DNA of 21,444 bases, taken from positions 1-21,444 of the forward strand of contig NZ_CAMLGT010000033.1 of NCBI RefSeq assembly GCF_946479605.1. Reading direction: 5' to 3'. Under the pieces are notes generated by a model, which searched no databases, had not been told where the DNA came from, and saw nothing but the letters and a program-made list of their open reading frames with translations. A program made the translations under genes and the position numbers. Positions 1 through 6,618 of this stretch are shown piece by piece. The stretch comes from an uncultured Lacibacter sp. GTDB lineage: Bacteria > Bacteroidota > Bacteroidia > Chitinophagales > Chitinophagaceae. Position 1 is the stretch's first letter; the number at the start of each line of letters is the position of its first letter.

Positions 1-1629
1 CCGAAAAATATTTATTACTACTATCAAAGCTGGTGGACGGATAAAGATGTATTGCATATTTCTCCGCACTGGAATCATCGGAACGAGTGGGGACAACCGA
101 AAAAACAAATTGATGTGTGGGTGAACAGTAATGCAGATAATGTAGAACTGTTCCTCAATGGAAAAAGTTTAGGCAAGAAGGATATGCCACGTAACGGTCA
201 CCTGCAATGGAAAGTGGAATTTGAACCGGGCAAACTGGAAGCTGTTGCATTTAAAAATGGCAGACGCATAACAAGTAAGGTTGAAACAACAGGCGTTCCT
301 GTTGAAGTAGTATTAACGCCGTACAAAACAACAATGCTTGCTGATGGTAAAGATGCAACAGTGATGAATGTTTCTGTTGTTGATCGTGAAGGAAGAGAAG
401 TTCCTGATGCCAACAACATGATCTATTTTAAAGTGGAAGGCGATGCAAAAATTATTGGTGTAGGCAATGGCGATCCCAGCAGTCATGAAGCAGATAAATG
501 TGCAGATGGTTTGTGGCAACGCAGTTTGTTCAATGGTAAATGCCAGGTGATTATTCAGTCGGGAACAAGGCCGGGTATTTTTAAAGTAGAAGCAAGTGCA
601 AGAAATTTATTTACCGGTTCTACAGATGTGATTACAGTTGATCCGGTAAAAGCAGCAACGATTACCATTGATGAAAAGTATAAACTGAAAGGGGAAGCTG
701 CAAAGCCAAGAGTAGTTGATCAGATGCTCGGTGCTGATATTTCGTTCTTACCCGAACTGGAAGCAAAGGGAATAAAATTCTCTGATAAAGGTGTAACCAA
801 AGATGCAATAGAGATCATCAAAGAGCATGGCATTAACTATGTGCGCCTGCGCATCTTTCATGATCCTGCACAGGACAGTGGTTATTCACCCAAGAAAGGA
901 TTCTGCAATCTGGATTACACCAAGCAAATGGCGAAGCGTGTAAAAGCAGCCGGTTTAAAATTATTACTCGATTTTCATTACAGCGATTACTGGGCCGATC
1001 CCGGTAAGCAATACAAACCAGCTGCATGGAAAAATCTTTCGTTTGAAGAATTAAAGAAAGCCTTGTACGATTATACCAAGATGGTAATGGAAGAATTGAA
1101 AGCACAAGGTACAACACCAGACATGGTGCAGGTGGGTAACGAGATCAATCATGGTATTGTATGGCCCGATGGCAATGTAAGCAATATGGATCAGCTGGCG
1201 CAACTGCTTTGTGCAGGTACAGCTGCAGTAAAAGCGGTTGAACCGAAAACACAAATGATGTTGCATGTAGCGTTGGGCGGACAAAACAACGAATCGGTTT
1301 TCTTTATTGATAATATGCTTGCACGTGGTGTGCATTTTGATGTCATCGGCCAATCGTATTATCCAAAGTGGCATGGTACATTAGCCGACCTGGAGAATAA
1401 TCTCAACGATCTTGTTCGCCGTTATAACAAAGATGTCATTGTGGTTGAATACTCCGCATTGAAAGAAGAAGTGAACAGAATCACCTTTGGTTTACCCAAC
1501 GGAAAAGGAAAGGGCACCTGTATTTGGGAACCACTCAGCACCTGGGAAAAGTTTTTTGATAACGATGGTCAATCAAATCAGTATTTGCTGTTGTATGATG
1601 AGATGAGGAAGAAATATCTGAAACAATAA
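1..1629 (+). CDS. GH2 beta-galactosidase / GH53 endo-beta-1,4-galactanase fusion, 3' part
   Basis: Partial gene: the frame is open from the first base, so the 5' end lies outside the window; 542 residues are visible. Visible residues ~1-97 look like the C-terminal end of a GH2 beta-galactosidase (YYYYQSWW, then LHISPHWN, resembling PF16355). Residues ~98-200 resemble the Ig-like GH2 C-terminal domain PF18565. From ~236 (GADISFLPEL) to the end is a GH53 endo-beta-1,4-galactanase barrel. Its acid/base Glu is E381 in VGNEI and its nucleophile is E483 in VVEYS (numbered from the first visible codon). Family knowledge: GH53 cuts beta-1,4-galactan internally and GH2 releases terminal beta-galactose, so one polypeptide could do both. 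It is probably exported, but the signal region is not in the window. The GH2 catalytic barrel is also outside, so GH2 activity is inferred. No SusC/SusD genes are visible nearby. Confidence 0.88.
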   Translation, partial: PKNIYYYYQSWWTDKDVLHISPHWNHRNEWGQPKKQIDVWVNSNADNVELFLNGKSLGKKDMPRNGHLQWKVEFEPGKLEAVAFKNGRRITSKVETTGVPVEVVLTPYKTTMLADGKDATVMNVSVVDREGREVPDANNMIYFKVEGDAKIIGVGNGDPSSHEADKCADGLWQRSLFNGKCQVIIQSGTRPGIFKVEASARNLFTGSTDVITVDPVKAATITIDEKYKLKGEAAKPRVVDQMLGADISFLPELEAKGIKFSDKGVTKDAIEIIKEHGINYVRLRIFHDPAQDSGYSPKKGFCNLDYTKQMAKRVKAAGLKLLLDFHYSDYWADPGKQYKPAAWKNLSFEELKKALYDYTKMVMEELKAQGTTPDMVQVGNEINHGIVWPDGNVSNMDQLAQLLCAGTAAVKAVEPKTQMMLHVALGGQNNESVFFIDNMLARGVHFDVIGQSYYPKWHGTLADLENNLNDLVRRYNKDVIVVEYSALKEEVNRITFGLPNGKGKGTCIWEPLSTWEKFFDNDGQSNQYLLLYDEMRKKYLKQ

Positions 1630-1631
1630 AG

Positions 1632-1658
1632 AAAGGAGCATCAAACGATGCTCTTTTT
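1632..1658. terminator. Bidirectional hairpin terminator
   Basis: Perfect 7-bp stem GAGCATC (1636-1642) / GATGCTC (1647-1653) with an AAAC loop. It is preceded by A-rich sequence (AAAG) and followed by TTTTT, so it can work on both strands. It sits between the convergent GH2-GH53 and GH1 genes; its T-run overlaps the GH1 stop codon. Confidence 0.85.
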
Positions 1659-3003
1659 ATTTCTGCAACAAAAAATCTCTCCACCAGTAACCACTGTCTT
1701 TTATCGTGCGTAGTTGTGTCTTAAAATCAACATGAATCAAACCAAACCTTGCATTAAATCCTTCGCTCCATTCAAAATTATCCATGAGGGTCCATGCAAG
1801 GTAGCCATTGATCTTTACGCCTTCCTGCTTGGCTTTGTACACAGCAGAGAGATATTGTTTGAAGTAGTTAATGCGTTCTGCATCGTGTACAGCACCATTC
1901 TTTATAGCATCTTTAAAATAGGCGCCATTTTCACTGACAATAATCGATTTTACACTGCCGTAATTCCAGTAGCGTTTCAGTAGCCGGTAAAAAGAATCGG
2001 GATTTATTTCCCAACCTAAAGCTGTATGCGGTGCTTTTCTCGTTTTTGCCGATACTTCACTTGCCTGCACGTAAGGAATGAGTGCATTGTGTTTTACAGT
2101 AACCGAGAAATAATTCTGTAAACCAATAAAATCAAAATCAAACTGCATGCGGTCGGTATAGCGCCATGCTTTTGTTTTCAGATGCAGCTTATCAATCAAG
2201 GCAAAATCTTCGTTTGGATAATTGCGGCCCAACGTTGGTTCAATGAATAAGCGGTTCAGCAGAATATCTAAACGTTTAGCAGCGTCTGTATCTTCTCTTT
2301 TATTCGAAAAAGGAATGACTTCGCTGCATGAAAAACTTGTACCGATGGTTGCATTACGAACATGCTTTCGTACAATTCTTCCTCCTTCAGCTTGTGCAAG
2401 CACGGCATTGTGAATAGCAGGAAAAAAGTTTTCAAGACCGGTTTTGCCCGGTGCATGTTTACCCAGCATATAACCAAGCGAGGTAAAACCCATTGGTTCG
2501 TTCAGGATGATCCAGTGTTTTACTTTATCACCAAATTCTTCTGCACAAAATGTAGCATAGCGTGAAAACCATTTTTGCATATGTACACTTACCCAGCCGC
2601 CTTCTTTTTGTAATGCCTGTGGAAGATCCCAATGATAAAGTGTTGCAAATGGAGTTAAGCCAAGTTGCAGGCATTCATCAATCAAACGATGGTAAAACGC
2701 AACACCCTCTTTGTTTACTTTGCCTGTGCCTTCAGGAAATATTCTGCTCCATGAAAAAGAAAAACGGAATACGTTAAAGCCAAGTGCTTTCACCAGTAAC
2801 AGATCATCTTTGTAACGGTGATAGAAATCGCAATTGTCGGTTGGCTTTGCACTGCCTTTTATTTTTCCCTGCCTGCGTGCAAACACATCCCAGATAGATG
2901 CACCACGGCCATCCACATTCCAGGCACCTTCGTTTTGTGCAGCTGCAATAGCTACACCCCATAAAAAATCTTTTCCGAATGAAGAAGAGGAAGGTAAATG
3001 CAA
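1657..3003 (-). CDS. GH1 family beta-glucosidase
   Basis: A 448-aa protein of typical GH1 length, a retaining beta-glycosidase. Seen: N-terminal FLWGVAIAAAQNEGA, WSRIFPEG, YHWDLP, acid/base E169 in LNEP, nucleophile E358 in SENG, and near the C-terminus WTLMDNFEW. The codon for E358 lies at 1930-1932 on the plus strand. No signal peptide is apparent, so it is probably cytoplasmic. It likely cleaves beta-linked disaccharides or short oligosaccharides; glucoside versus galactoside preference cannot be told from sequence. The start is uncertain: the first usable codon in frame is TTG at 3003, no in-frame ATG lies between it and an upstream stop, and an out-of-frame ATG lies at 3035. It is 57 bp downstream of the YHS gene on the same strand and converges on the GH53 fusion. 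Confidence 0.9.
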   Translation of the reverse strand: MHLPSSSSFGKDFLWGVAIAAAQNEGAWNVDGRGASIWDVFARRQGKIKGSAKPTDNCDFYHRYKDDLLLVKALGFNVFRFSFSWSRIFPEGTGKVNKEGVAFYHRLIDECLQLGLTPFATLYHWDLPQALQKEGGWVSVHMQKWFSRYATFCAEEFGDKVKHWIILNEPMGFTSLGYMLGKHAPGKTGLENFFPAIHNAVLAQAEGGRIVRKHVRNATIGTSFSCSEVIPFSNKREDTDAAKRLDILLNRLFIEPTLGRNYPNEDFALIDKLHLKTKAWRYTDRMQFDFDFIGLQNYFSVTVKHNALIPYVQASEVSAKTRKAPHTALGWEINPDSFYRLLKRYWNYGSVKSIIVSENGAYFKDAIKNGAVHDAERINYFKQYLSAVYKAKQEGVKINGYLAWTLMDNFEWSEGFNARFGLIHVDFKTQLRTIKDSGYWWRDFLLQK

Positions 3004-3060
3004 GAAACTTTTTTGCGAAGATGCAGGTTGTTCATGAACTGAATGTTAACAAACGCAGCT

Positions 3061-3501
3061 TCAGTTATTTTCGATGGCAGGCCAGTTGGCATTTGCTTTC
3101 TTAATGTAATTATCTATATCCTTTTTCCAGGCATCTCTTACCTGCAGGTTGTAGTTAAGATAAAGTTTACCGTTAACAATACTCCAAGCCTCCGGTTCTG
3201 TTTTTGCTTTGTAACCACGTGAGCAACCATACGCACAATAACCGCCGTATTGCGGAGTATATTTTTCAGGGTTTTCTTTGAACAGCGCTGCGTGCGAAGC
3301 AGTAGAAAAAAGCCATTTGGTTTCTTTCCAGTACACAGCATATTCTTCAACTCCTTTTATTGCATTGCTTTGTGTAAAGTAAGCCACCACATCATATCCA
3401 TTAACAGCAATATTGTTTTTACTGAAGACCGGTTTTTGCTGTGCAGTTAACTGTATGGCAAAGGATACTGAAATTGCGATCAGTATTAGGAACTGTTTCA
3501 T
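3061..3501 (-). CDS. Secreted YHS domain-containing protein
   Basis: A 146-aa protein with a signal peptide (MKQFLILIAISVSFAIQLTA, likely cut before Q21). It has one YHS-like domain covering most of the mature chain: NGYDVVAYF (~34-42), LFSTASHAALFKENPEKY (~64-81), YGGYCAYGCSRG (~85-96) and a C-terminal segment ending in NW. Two cysteines, C89 and C93, sit in the central motif and could bind a metal; family knowledge links YHS domains to metal binding, but the ligand here is not known. Probably periplasmic. A perfect TAGCTTTG element lies about 17 bp upstream of the ATG, so it probably has its own promoter. It may be co-transcribed with the GH1 gene 57 bp downstream, but a shared role is not evident. 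Confidence 0.8.
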   Translation of the reverse strand: MKQFLILIAISVSFAIQLTAQQKPVFSKNNIAVNGYDVVAYFTQSNAIKGVEEYAVYWKETKWLFSTASHAALFKENPEKYTPQYGGYCAYGCSRGYKAKTEPEAWSIVNGKLYLNYNLQVRDAWKKDIDNYIKKANANWPAIENN

Positions 3502-3517
3502 TATTTAATTATTTCAA

Positions 3518-3525
3518 CAAAGCTA
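3518..3525 (-). promoter_or_regulatory. Bacteroidota -7 promoter element (TAnnTTTG)
   Basis: The minus strand reads TAGCTTTG, an exact match to the Bacteroidota primary sigma factor -7 consensus TAnnTTTG, placed 17 nt before the ATG of the YHS gene. No clear TTG was found at the -33 position, so support is the -7 box and placement only. Confidence 0.5.
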
Positions 3526-3577
3526 CCTGCATCAATAAAATAAAAAAGTCGTGCAGCTTACAATTACGGCTAAAGAA

Positions 3578-4921
3578 TTAAAATACAAGCAGGAAGGAGC
3601 TGCCTTCGCCTTCCTTGCTTTGCACACGGATATTTCCTTTGTGCAATAACATGATCTGTTTACATAAACTCAGTCCAATGCCACTCCCGTTTTTTCTTGT
3701 GCTGAAGACCGGGCTCAAGATCTTATCTAAAATTTCAGCCGACATACCGCTGCCGTTATCTGATACCTTAATGACTGTTTTTCCTGAAGAAGTGGTGCTG
3801 GCGGTGAGTATGATCTGTGGTTCAGGCTTATCTTTTACGGCCTCAATGGCATTCACCAGTAAGTTGATCAAGACCTGCTCCAGCAAATTGACATCGGCAA
3901 CCAATGTTATGGCGGGGTCTTTCAAAATAATATCCAGCTCAATTTCTTTTTGTTCAAGCGTTGGTTGCATCAATTGATTTAGGTTTTCAAAAAGATCACG
4001 CACCAGTATTTTCTTGCTGTTGAGGGTTGTGATCTTGTTCAGGTTGCGGTAGGTCTCAGCAAACTTCAGTAAGCCTTCGCTTCTGCGTTGTATCGTTTCA
4101 ATGCCCAATGCTAGATCATCAACCGATCCTTCTTTATTCTGCAAATGCTCTACACTTTGCTGCAACCTGTTCTTTAAGGTTTCAGCCAGTGATGAAATAG
4201 GTGCAACAGAGTTCATGATCTCATGCGTCATTACACTCAATAATTTTCGCCATGCTTCTGCTTCCGTTTCATCCAATGCTTCATTCACGTTTTGAAAGGC
4301 AATGAGTTTAAACGTTTGCTCTTCTGTTTGAAAAGCGGTGGCAGAAAGCAGTATTTTAAAACTTGTTTTTTCGGTTGTAGCAGTTGCCAGTTTGCTTTCG
4401 CCTGTTTTAATGGCGATGGCTTCTTTGTACAACTGTTCATCTCTTTTCTCCAGCGAATGAATAGTTTTAAGATAGGGAATGCCCATCATGCGTTTAAACG
4501 ATTCATTCATCCATACAATTTCTCCGTTGTCTGTGCGGTAAGAAAGAATGCCTGTATCAACCAGTTCAAGAATTTTTTGCAGGTACACATACTGTGTTTC
4601 TTTTTCACGGCTGATGATTTTAAAAGTGCTGTTGATCTCATTAAACCCTTCACGCAAAGGTTGCAGTTCGGCAGGGGCTTGTTTTACATTAAAATATCTT
4701 GAAAAATCACGGTAGTGAATGGCTTCAGCAAATTCCTTTACTTCATCCTGTGCTTTTTTCAGTAGCTGGTAAAGATCATAAAACTGGTAGGCCAGTACAG
4801 GAGTAAGAAAACCGGCATACAGAAAATAATTTTTCAGGATCAACCATGCAGCAGCAAACAGCACTGCAAACAACAGCAGCAACCGAATTACTAATCGCCA
4901 TTCGTATCGTTTAAATGTCAT
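3578..4921 (-). CDS. Sensor histidine kinase of NtrC-type two-component system
   Basis: A 447-aa membrane histidine kinase. Two hydrophobic segments (~12-29 and ~33-48) are separated by only a few residues, so there is no sizeable periplasmic sensor domain. Residues ~49-105 resemble a HAMP-like linker, followed by a PAS-type domain (~112-215: GILSYRTDNGEIVWMNESF). The H-box MTHEIMNSVAPI has phospho-accepting H233. The ATPase domain shows N-box NLLVNAIEA, G1 DNGSGM, and G2 GSGIGLSLCKQIM. It should autophosphorylate and pass phosphate to D56 of the upstream-encoded regulator. Its ATG lies inside the end of that regulator gene (11-bp overlap, ATGACATTTAA), suggesting translational coupling. With no extracellular domain, the signal is probably sensed in the membrane or by the PAS domain; this is inference. 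Confidence 0.92.
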   Translation of the reverse strand: MTFKRYEWRLVIRLLLLFAVLFAAAWLILKNYFLYAGFLTPVLAYQFYDLYQLLKKAQDEVKEFAEAIHYRDFSRYFNVKQAPAELQPLREGFNEINSTFKIISREKETQYVYLQKILELVDTGILSYRTDNGEIVWMNESFKRMMGIPYLKTIHSLEKRDEQLYKEAIAIKTGESKLATATTEKTSFKILLSATAFQTEEQTFKLIAFQNVNEALDETEAEAWRKLLSVMTHEIMNSVAPISSLAETLKNRLQQSVEHLQNKEGSVDDLALGIETIQRRSEGLLKFAETYRNLNKITTLNSKKILVRDLFENLNQLMQPTLEQKEIELDIILKDPAITLVADVNLLEQVLINLLVNAIEAVKDKPEPQIILTASTTSSGKTVIKVSDNGSGMSAEILDKILSPVFSTRKNGSGIGLSLCKQIMLLHKGNIRVQSKEGEGSSFLLVF

Positions 4922-6272
4922 ACTTTGTTAACCTCCTGTACAAAGCCGTTCTTGTTAAACCTAATTCCTTTGCAGCTTTGGTGATGTTGCCGTTATGTTT
5001 TTCAATTACACGCAGGATGGTATTTTTTTCCATGCTGCTTAACTTCAGATCCTGTTCTTCTTCTGTAGCTTCCAGTCTTGCTGTTTCAATAGGCGAAAAA
5101 ATTAGATCGTTGGCTGAGAGCGTATCGCCTTCCGTCATGATCACTGCACGTTCAATGCTGTATTGCAGCTCACGCACATTACCGGGAAAAGGATGTTCAG
5201 TTAATTTATCAATTGCTTTTTTATCTAAGCGGATATTGGGTTTAATATATTTCTCAGCATAAATGGTTACATAATGCTGCGCAAGTAACGGAATATCTTC
5301 TTTTCGTTTACGCAAAGGCGGCAGCATAATTTCAACCGTGTTAATGCGGTACACCAGATCTTTCCGGAAACGGTTTTCATTTGCCAGTTCTGACAATGGA
5401 AGATTGGTGGCGCAGATGAGCCGGATATCAACCGATACAGGTTCGTTACTGCCCAGCTTAATGATCTGCCTGTTCTGTAATGCGGATAATAATTTTGCCT
5501 GCTGTTGTAAACTGATGTTACCGATCTCATCTAAAAATAAAGTGCCGCCATTTGCAGCTTCAAAGCGGCCGATGCGTTCTTCACGTGCATCAGTAAATGC
5601 TCCTTTTTTATGACCAAACAATTCGCTTTCAAACAATGTTTCTGTTAATGCCCCGGCATCCACTTTTATGAAAGGTTTGTTTGCACGAAGTGATTGTTGG
5701 TGAACAGCATGCGCCACAAGATCTTTCCCTGTACCGTTCTCACCAAGGATCAACACATTGGCATCAGTGGGTGCTATCTTATCAATCTTCAGAAAAATAT
5801 CTTTCATGGCAGTACTCTCGCCCACAAAAATTTTACTTGCTGAGTTGGATGTTGAAACTGCACCTGCAGCTGATCTGTTGCTTTCTTTTTTCTGCAGCGA
5901 TTCACGAATGGTGGTGATCAGTTTTTCGTTGTGCCATGGTTTGATTACAAAATCGGCAGCACCTTCTTTTAATGACCGCACAGCAAGATCAATATCGCCA
6001 TAAGCGGTGATCATGATCACTGCAGGATCTTGCGTAATTTCCCTGATCTTCTTGAGCCAGTAAATACCTTCGTTGCCGGTGTGGATGGTACTGTTGTAAT
6101 TCATATCCAGCAGTATCACATCAAACCGTTGTTTGGCAAGCAGGTGACGGATATTCTCCGGGTTCTTTTCCGTAGTTACGTCTTTGGCTTCTGTTTTTAA
6201 TAACAGCCGCACAGCTGTGAGCACATCCGTGTCATCGTCAATAATCAGTACGCTGGCGTTTTTTAAATTCAT
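4911..6272 (-). CDS. Sigma-54-dependent NtrC-family response regulator
   Basis: A 453-aa three-domain activator of standard length. The receiver domain (~5-125) has acidic residues D12-D14, phospho-acceptor D56 (LLDMNY), T89 and K111. The AAA+ domain (~148-375) has Walker A GENGTGKD (177-184), sigma-54 contact loop GAFTDA (224-229, usual form GAFTGA), and Walker B TLFLDEI (244-250). A C-terminal Fis-type helix-turn-helix ends in GLTRTALYRRLTKYDI. Family role: phosphorylation drives oligomerisation on enhancer sites and ATP-dependent opening of sigma-54 promoters. It is divergent from the exporter operon, and the 22-bp-spaced TGTA-N9-TACA repeats between them are its most likely sites. It overlaps the kinase gene, which it precedes. 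Confidence 0.93.
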   Translation of the reverse strand: MNLKNASVLIIDDDTDVLTAVRLLLKTEAKDVTTEKNPENIRHLLAKQRFDVILLDMNYNSTIHTGNEGIYWLKKIREITQDPAVIMITAYGDIDLAVRSLKEGAADFVIKPWHNEKLITTIRESLQKKESNRSAAGAVSTSNSASKIFVGESTAMKDIFLKIDKIAPTDANVLILGENGTGKDLVAHAVHQQSLRANKPFIKVDAGALTETLFESELFGHKKGAFTDAREERIGRFEAANGGTLFLDEIGNISLQQQAKLLSALQNRQIIKLGSNEPVSVDIRLICATNLPLSELANENRFRKDLVYRINTVEIMLPPLRKRKEDIPLLAQHYVTIYAEKYIKPNIRLDKKAIDKLTEHPFPGNVRELQYSIERAVIMTEGDTLSANDLIFSPIETARLEATEEEQDLKLSSMEKNTILRVIEKHNGNITKAAKELGLTRTALYRRLTKYDI

Positions 6273-6317
6273 TTTTGTGTTTAAATGAGAATAGTGAAAA
6301 GGGTTTCTTTTTTCACC

Positions 6318-6331
6318 GCCACAATTTTACC
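6318..6331 (-). promoter_or_regulatory. Candidate sigma-54 promoter for the regulator operon
   Basis: On the minus strand a GG (6331-6330) is followed after exactly 10 nt by GC (6319-6318), in the context TGG-N9-TGGC. This has the invariant spacing of a -24/-12 promoter, but only about half of the wider consensus TGGCACG-N4-TTGC matches. A start site would fall near 6306, about 34 nt before the regulator ATG. The tandem repeats lie 55-100 bp upstream, a usual enhancer distance. This would imply autoregulation. Confidence 0.3.
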
Positions 6332-6385
6332 ATATTCATAAAGCATTGACAACTAAATCTGAATAAAATTAGGGCAGGTATATAA

Positions 6386-6428
6386 CTGTATCAAAACCGT
6401 ACACTTGCTGTATCGAAACCGTACACTT
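6386..6428. promoter_or_regulatory. Tandem operator / enhancer repeats (TGTA-N9-TACA)
   Basis: Two copies of a 21-bp sequence start at 6386 and 6408 and agree at 20 of 21 positions (CTGTATC, then A or G, then AAACCGTACACTT). The period is 22 bp, about two helical turns. Each copy contains a 17-bp dyad TGTA-N9-TACA (6387-6403 and 6409-6425), the architecture of NtrC-family enhancer sites bound by Fis-type HTH dimers. Their position between an NtrC-family gene and the divergent exporter makes them the likely binding site of that regulator; binding itself is inferred. Confidence 0.65.
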
Positions 6429-6476
6429 TTTAACAGACGCTATTATAAAATATCTGAGAACCAGCTGTTTATCCTG

Positions 6477-6492
6477 TTGGCATGATGTTATA
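6477..6492 (+). promoter_or_regulatory. Weak candidate -24 element for the exporter operon
   Basis: TTGGCATG matches the sigma-54 -24 half (YTGGCACG) at 7 of 8 positions and lies about 60 bp downstream of the second enhancer repeat. The -12 half is poor: TA occupies the place of GC, and the TT falls one base early. I report it because of position and the good -24 half. A second GG-N10-GC (6562-6575) overlaps the hairpin and has no other consensus bases. Confidence 0.2.
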
Positions 6493-6537
6493 GGTTATGA
6501 ATCGACCTTATTTCGCTCATTGATTTCTTTGGTTTAA

Positions 6538-6571
6538 AAAATTACCCCGTTTGTAACACCGGGGTAATTTT
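6538..6571. terminator. Perfect 12-bp hairpin in the operon leader
   Basis: AAAATTACCCCG (6538-6549) and CGGGGTAATTTT (6560-6571) are exact reverse complements around a 10-nt loop. The GC-rich core, with A-run on one arm and T-run on the other, resembles a bidirectional intrinsic terminator. No gene ends here: both neighbouring genes start and point away. It may therefore be a leader attenuator or mRNA-stabilising stem for the adaptor gene, whose ATG is 47 nt downstream. Confidence 0.6.
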
Positions 6572-6618
6572 AAGCGTAAACAAAATAAGCAAAAACTAAA
6601 TTCAGGTAAACGTTTTTC

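Larger units (their letters stand above)
6273..6618. other. Divergent regulatory intergenic region
   Basis: A 346-bp non-coding stretch between the divergent regulator and exporter operons. It holds two near-identical direct repeats, weak GG-N10-GC candidates, and a strong hairpin near the adaptor gene. I see no open reading frame with coding character and no RNA gene in it. Confidence 0.8.

Noticed and set aside
833..1374. Minus-strand open frames inside the GH53 domain
   Set aside because: They overlap a gene with clear catalytic motifs, have no family resemblance and odd residue composition; shadows of the real frame.
4292..4702. 136-codon plus-strand open frame opposite the histidine kinase
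   Set aside because: The kinase frame shows PAS and HisKA motifs throughout; the opposite frame is Cys/Phe-rich with no recognisable domain and no context.
6386..6428. CRISPR-like or transposon-end reading of the two repeats
   Set aside because: Only two copies, almost no spacer, no cas genes, no transposase; the operator reading fits better.
6431..6469. AACAG...CTGTT inverted repeat around an AT-rich stretch
   Set aside because: Only five base pairs with a loop of almost 30 nt; expected by chance.
6491..6511. ATAGGT...ACCTTAT near-dyad upstream of the adaptor
   Set aside because: One arm carries an extra base and there is no second copy; too weak to call an operator.
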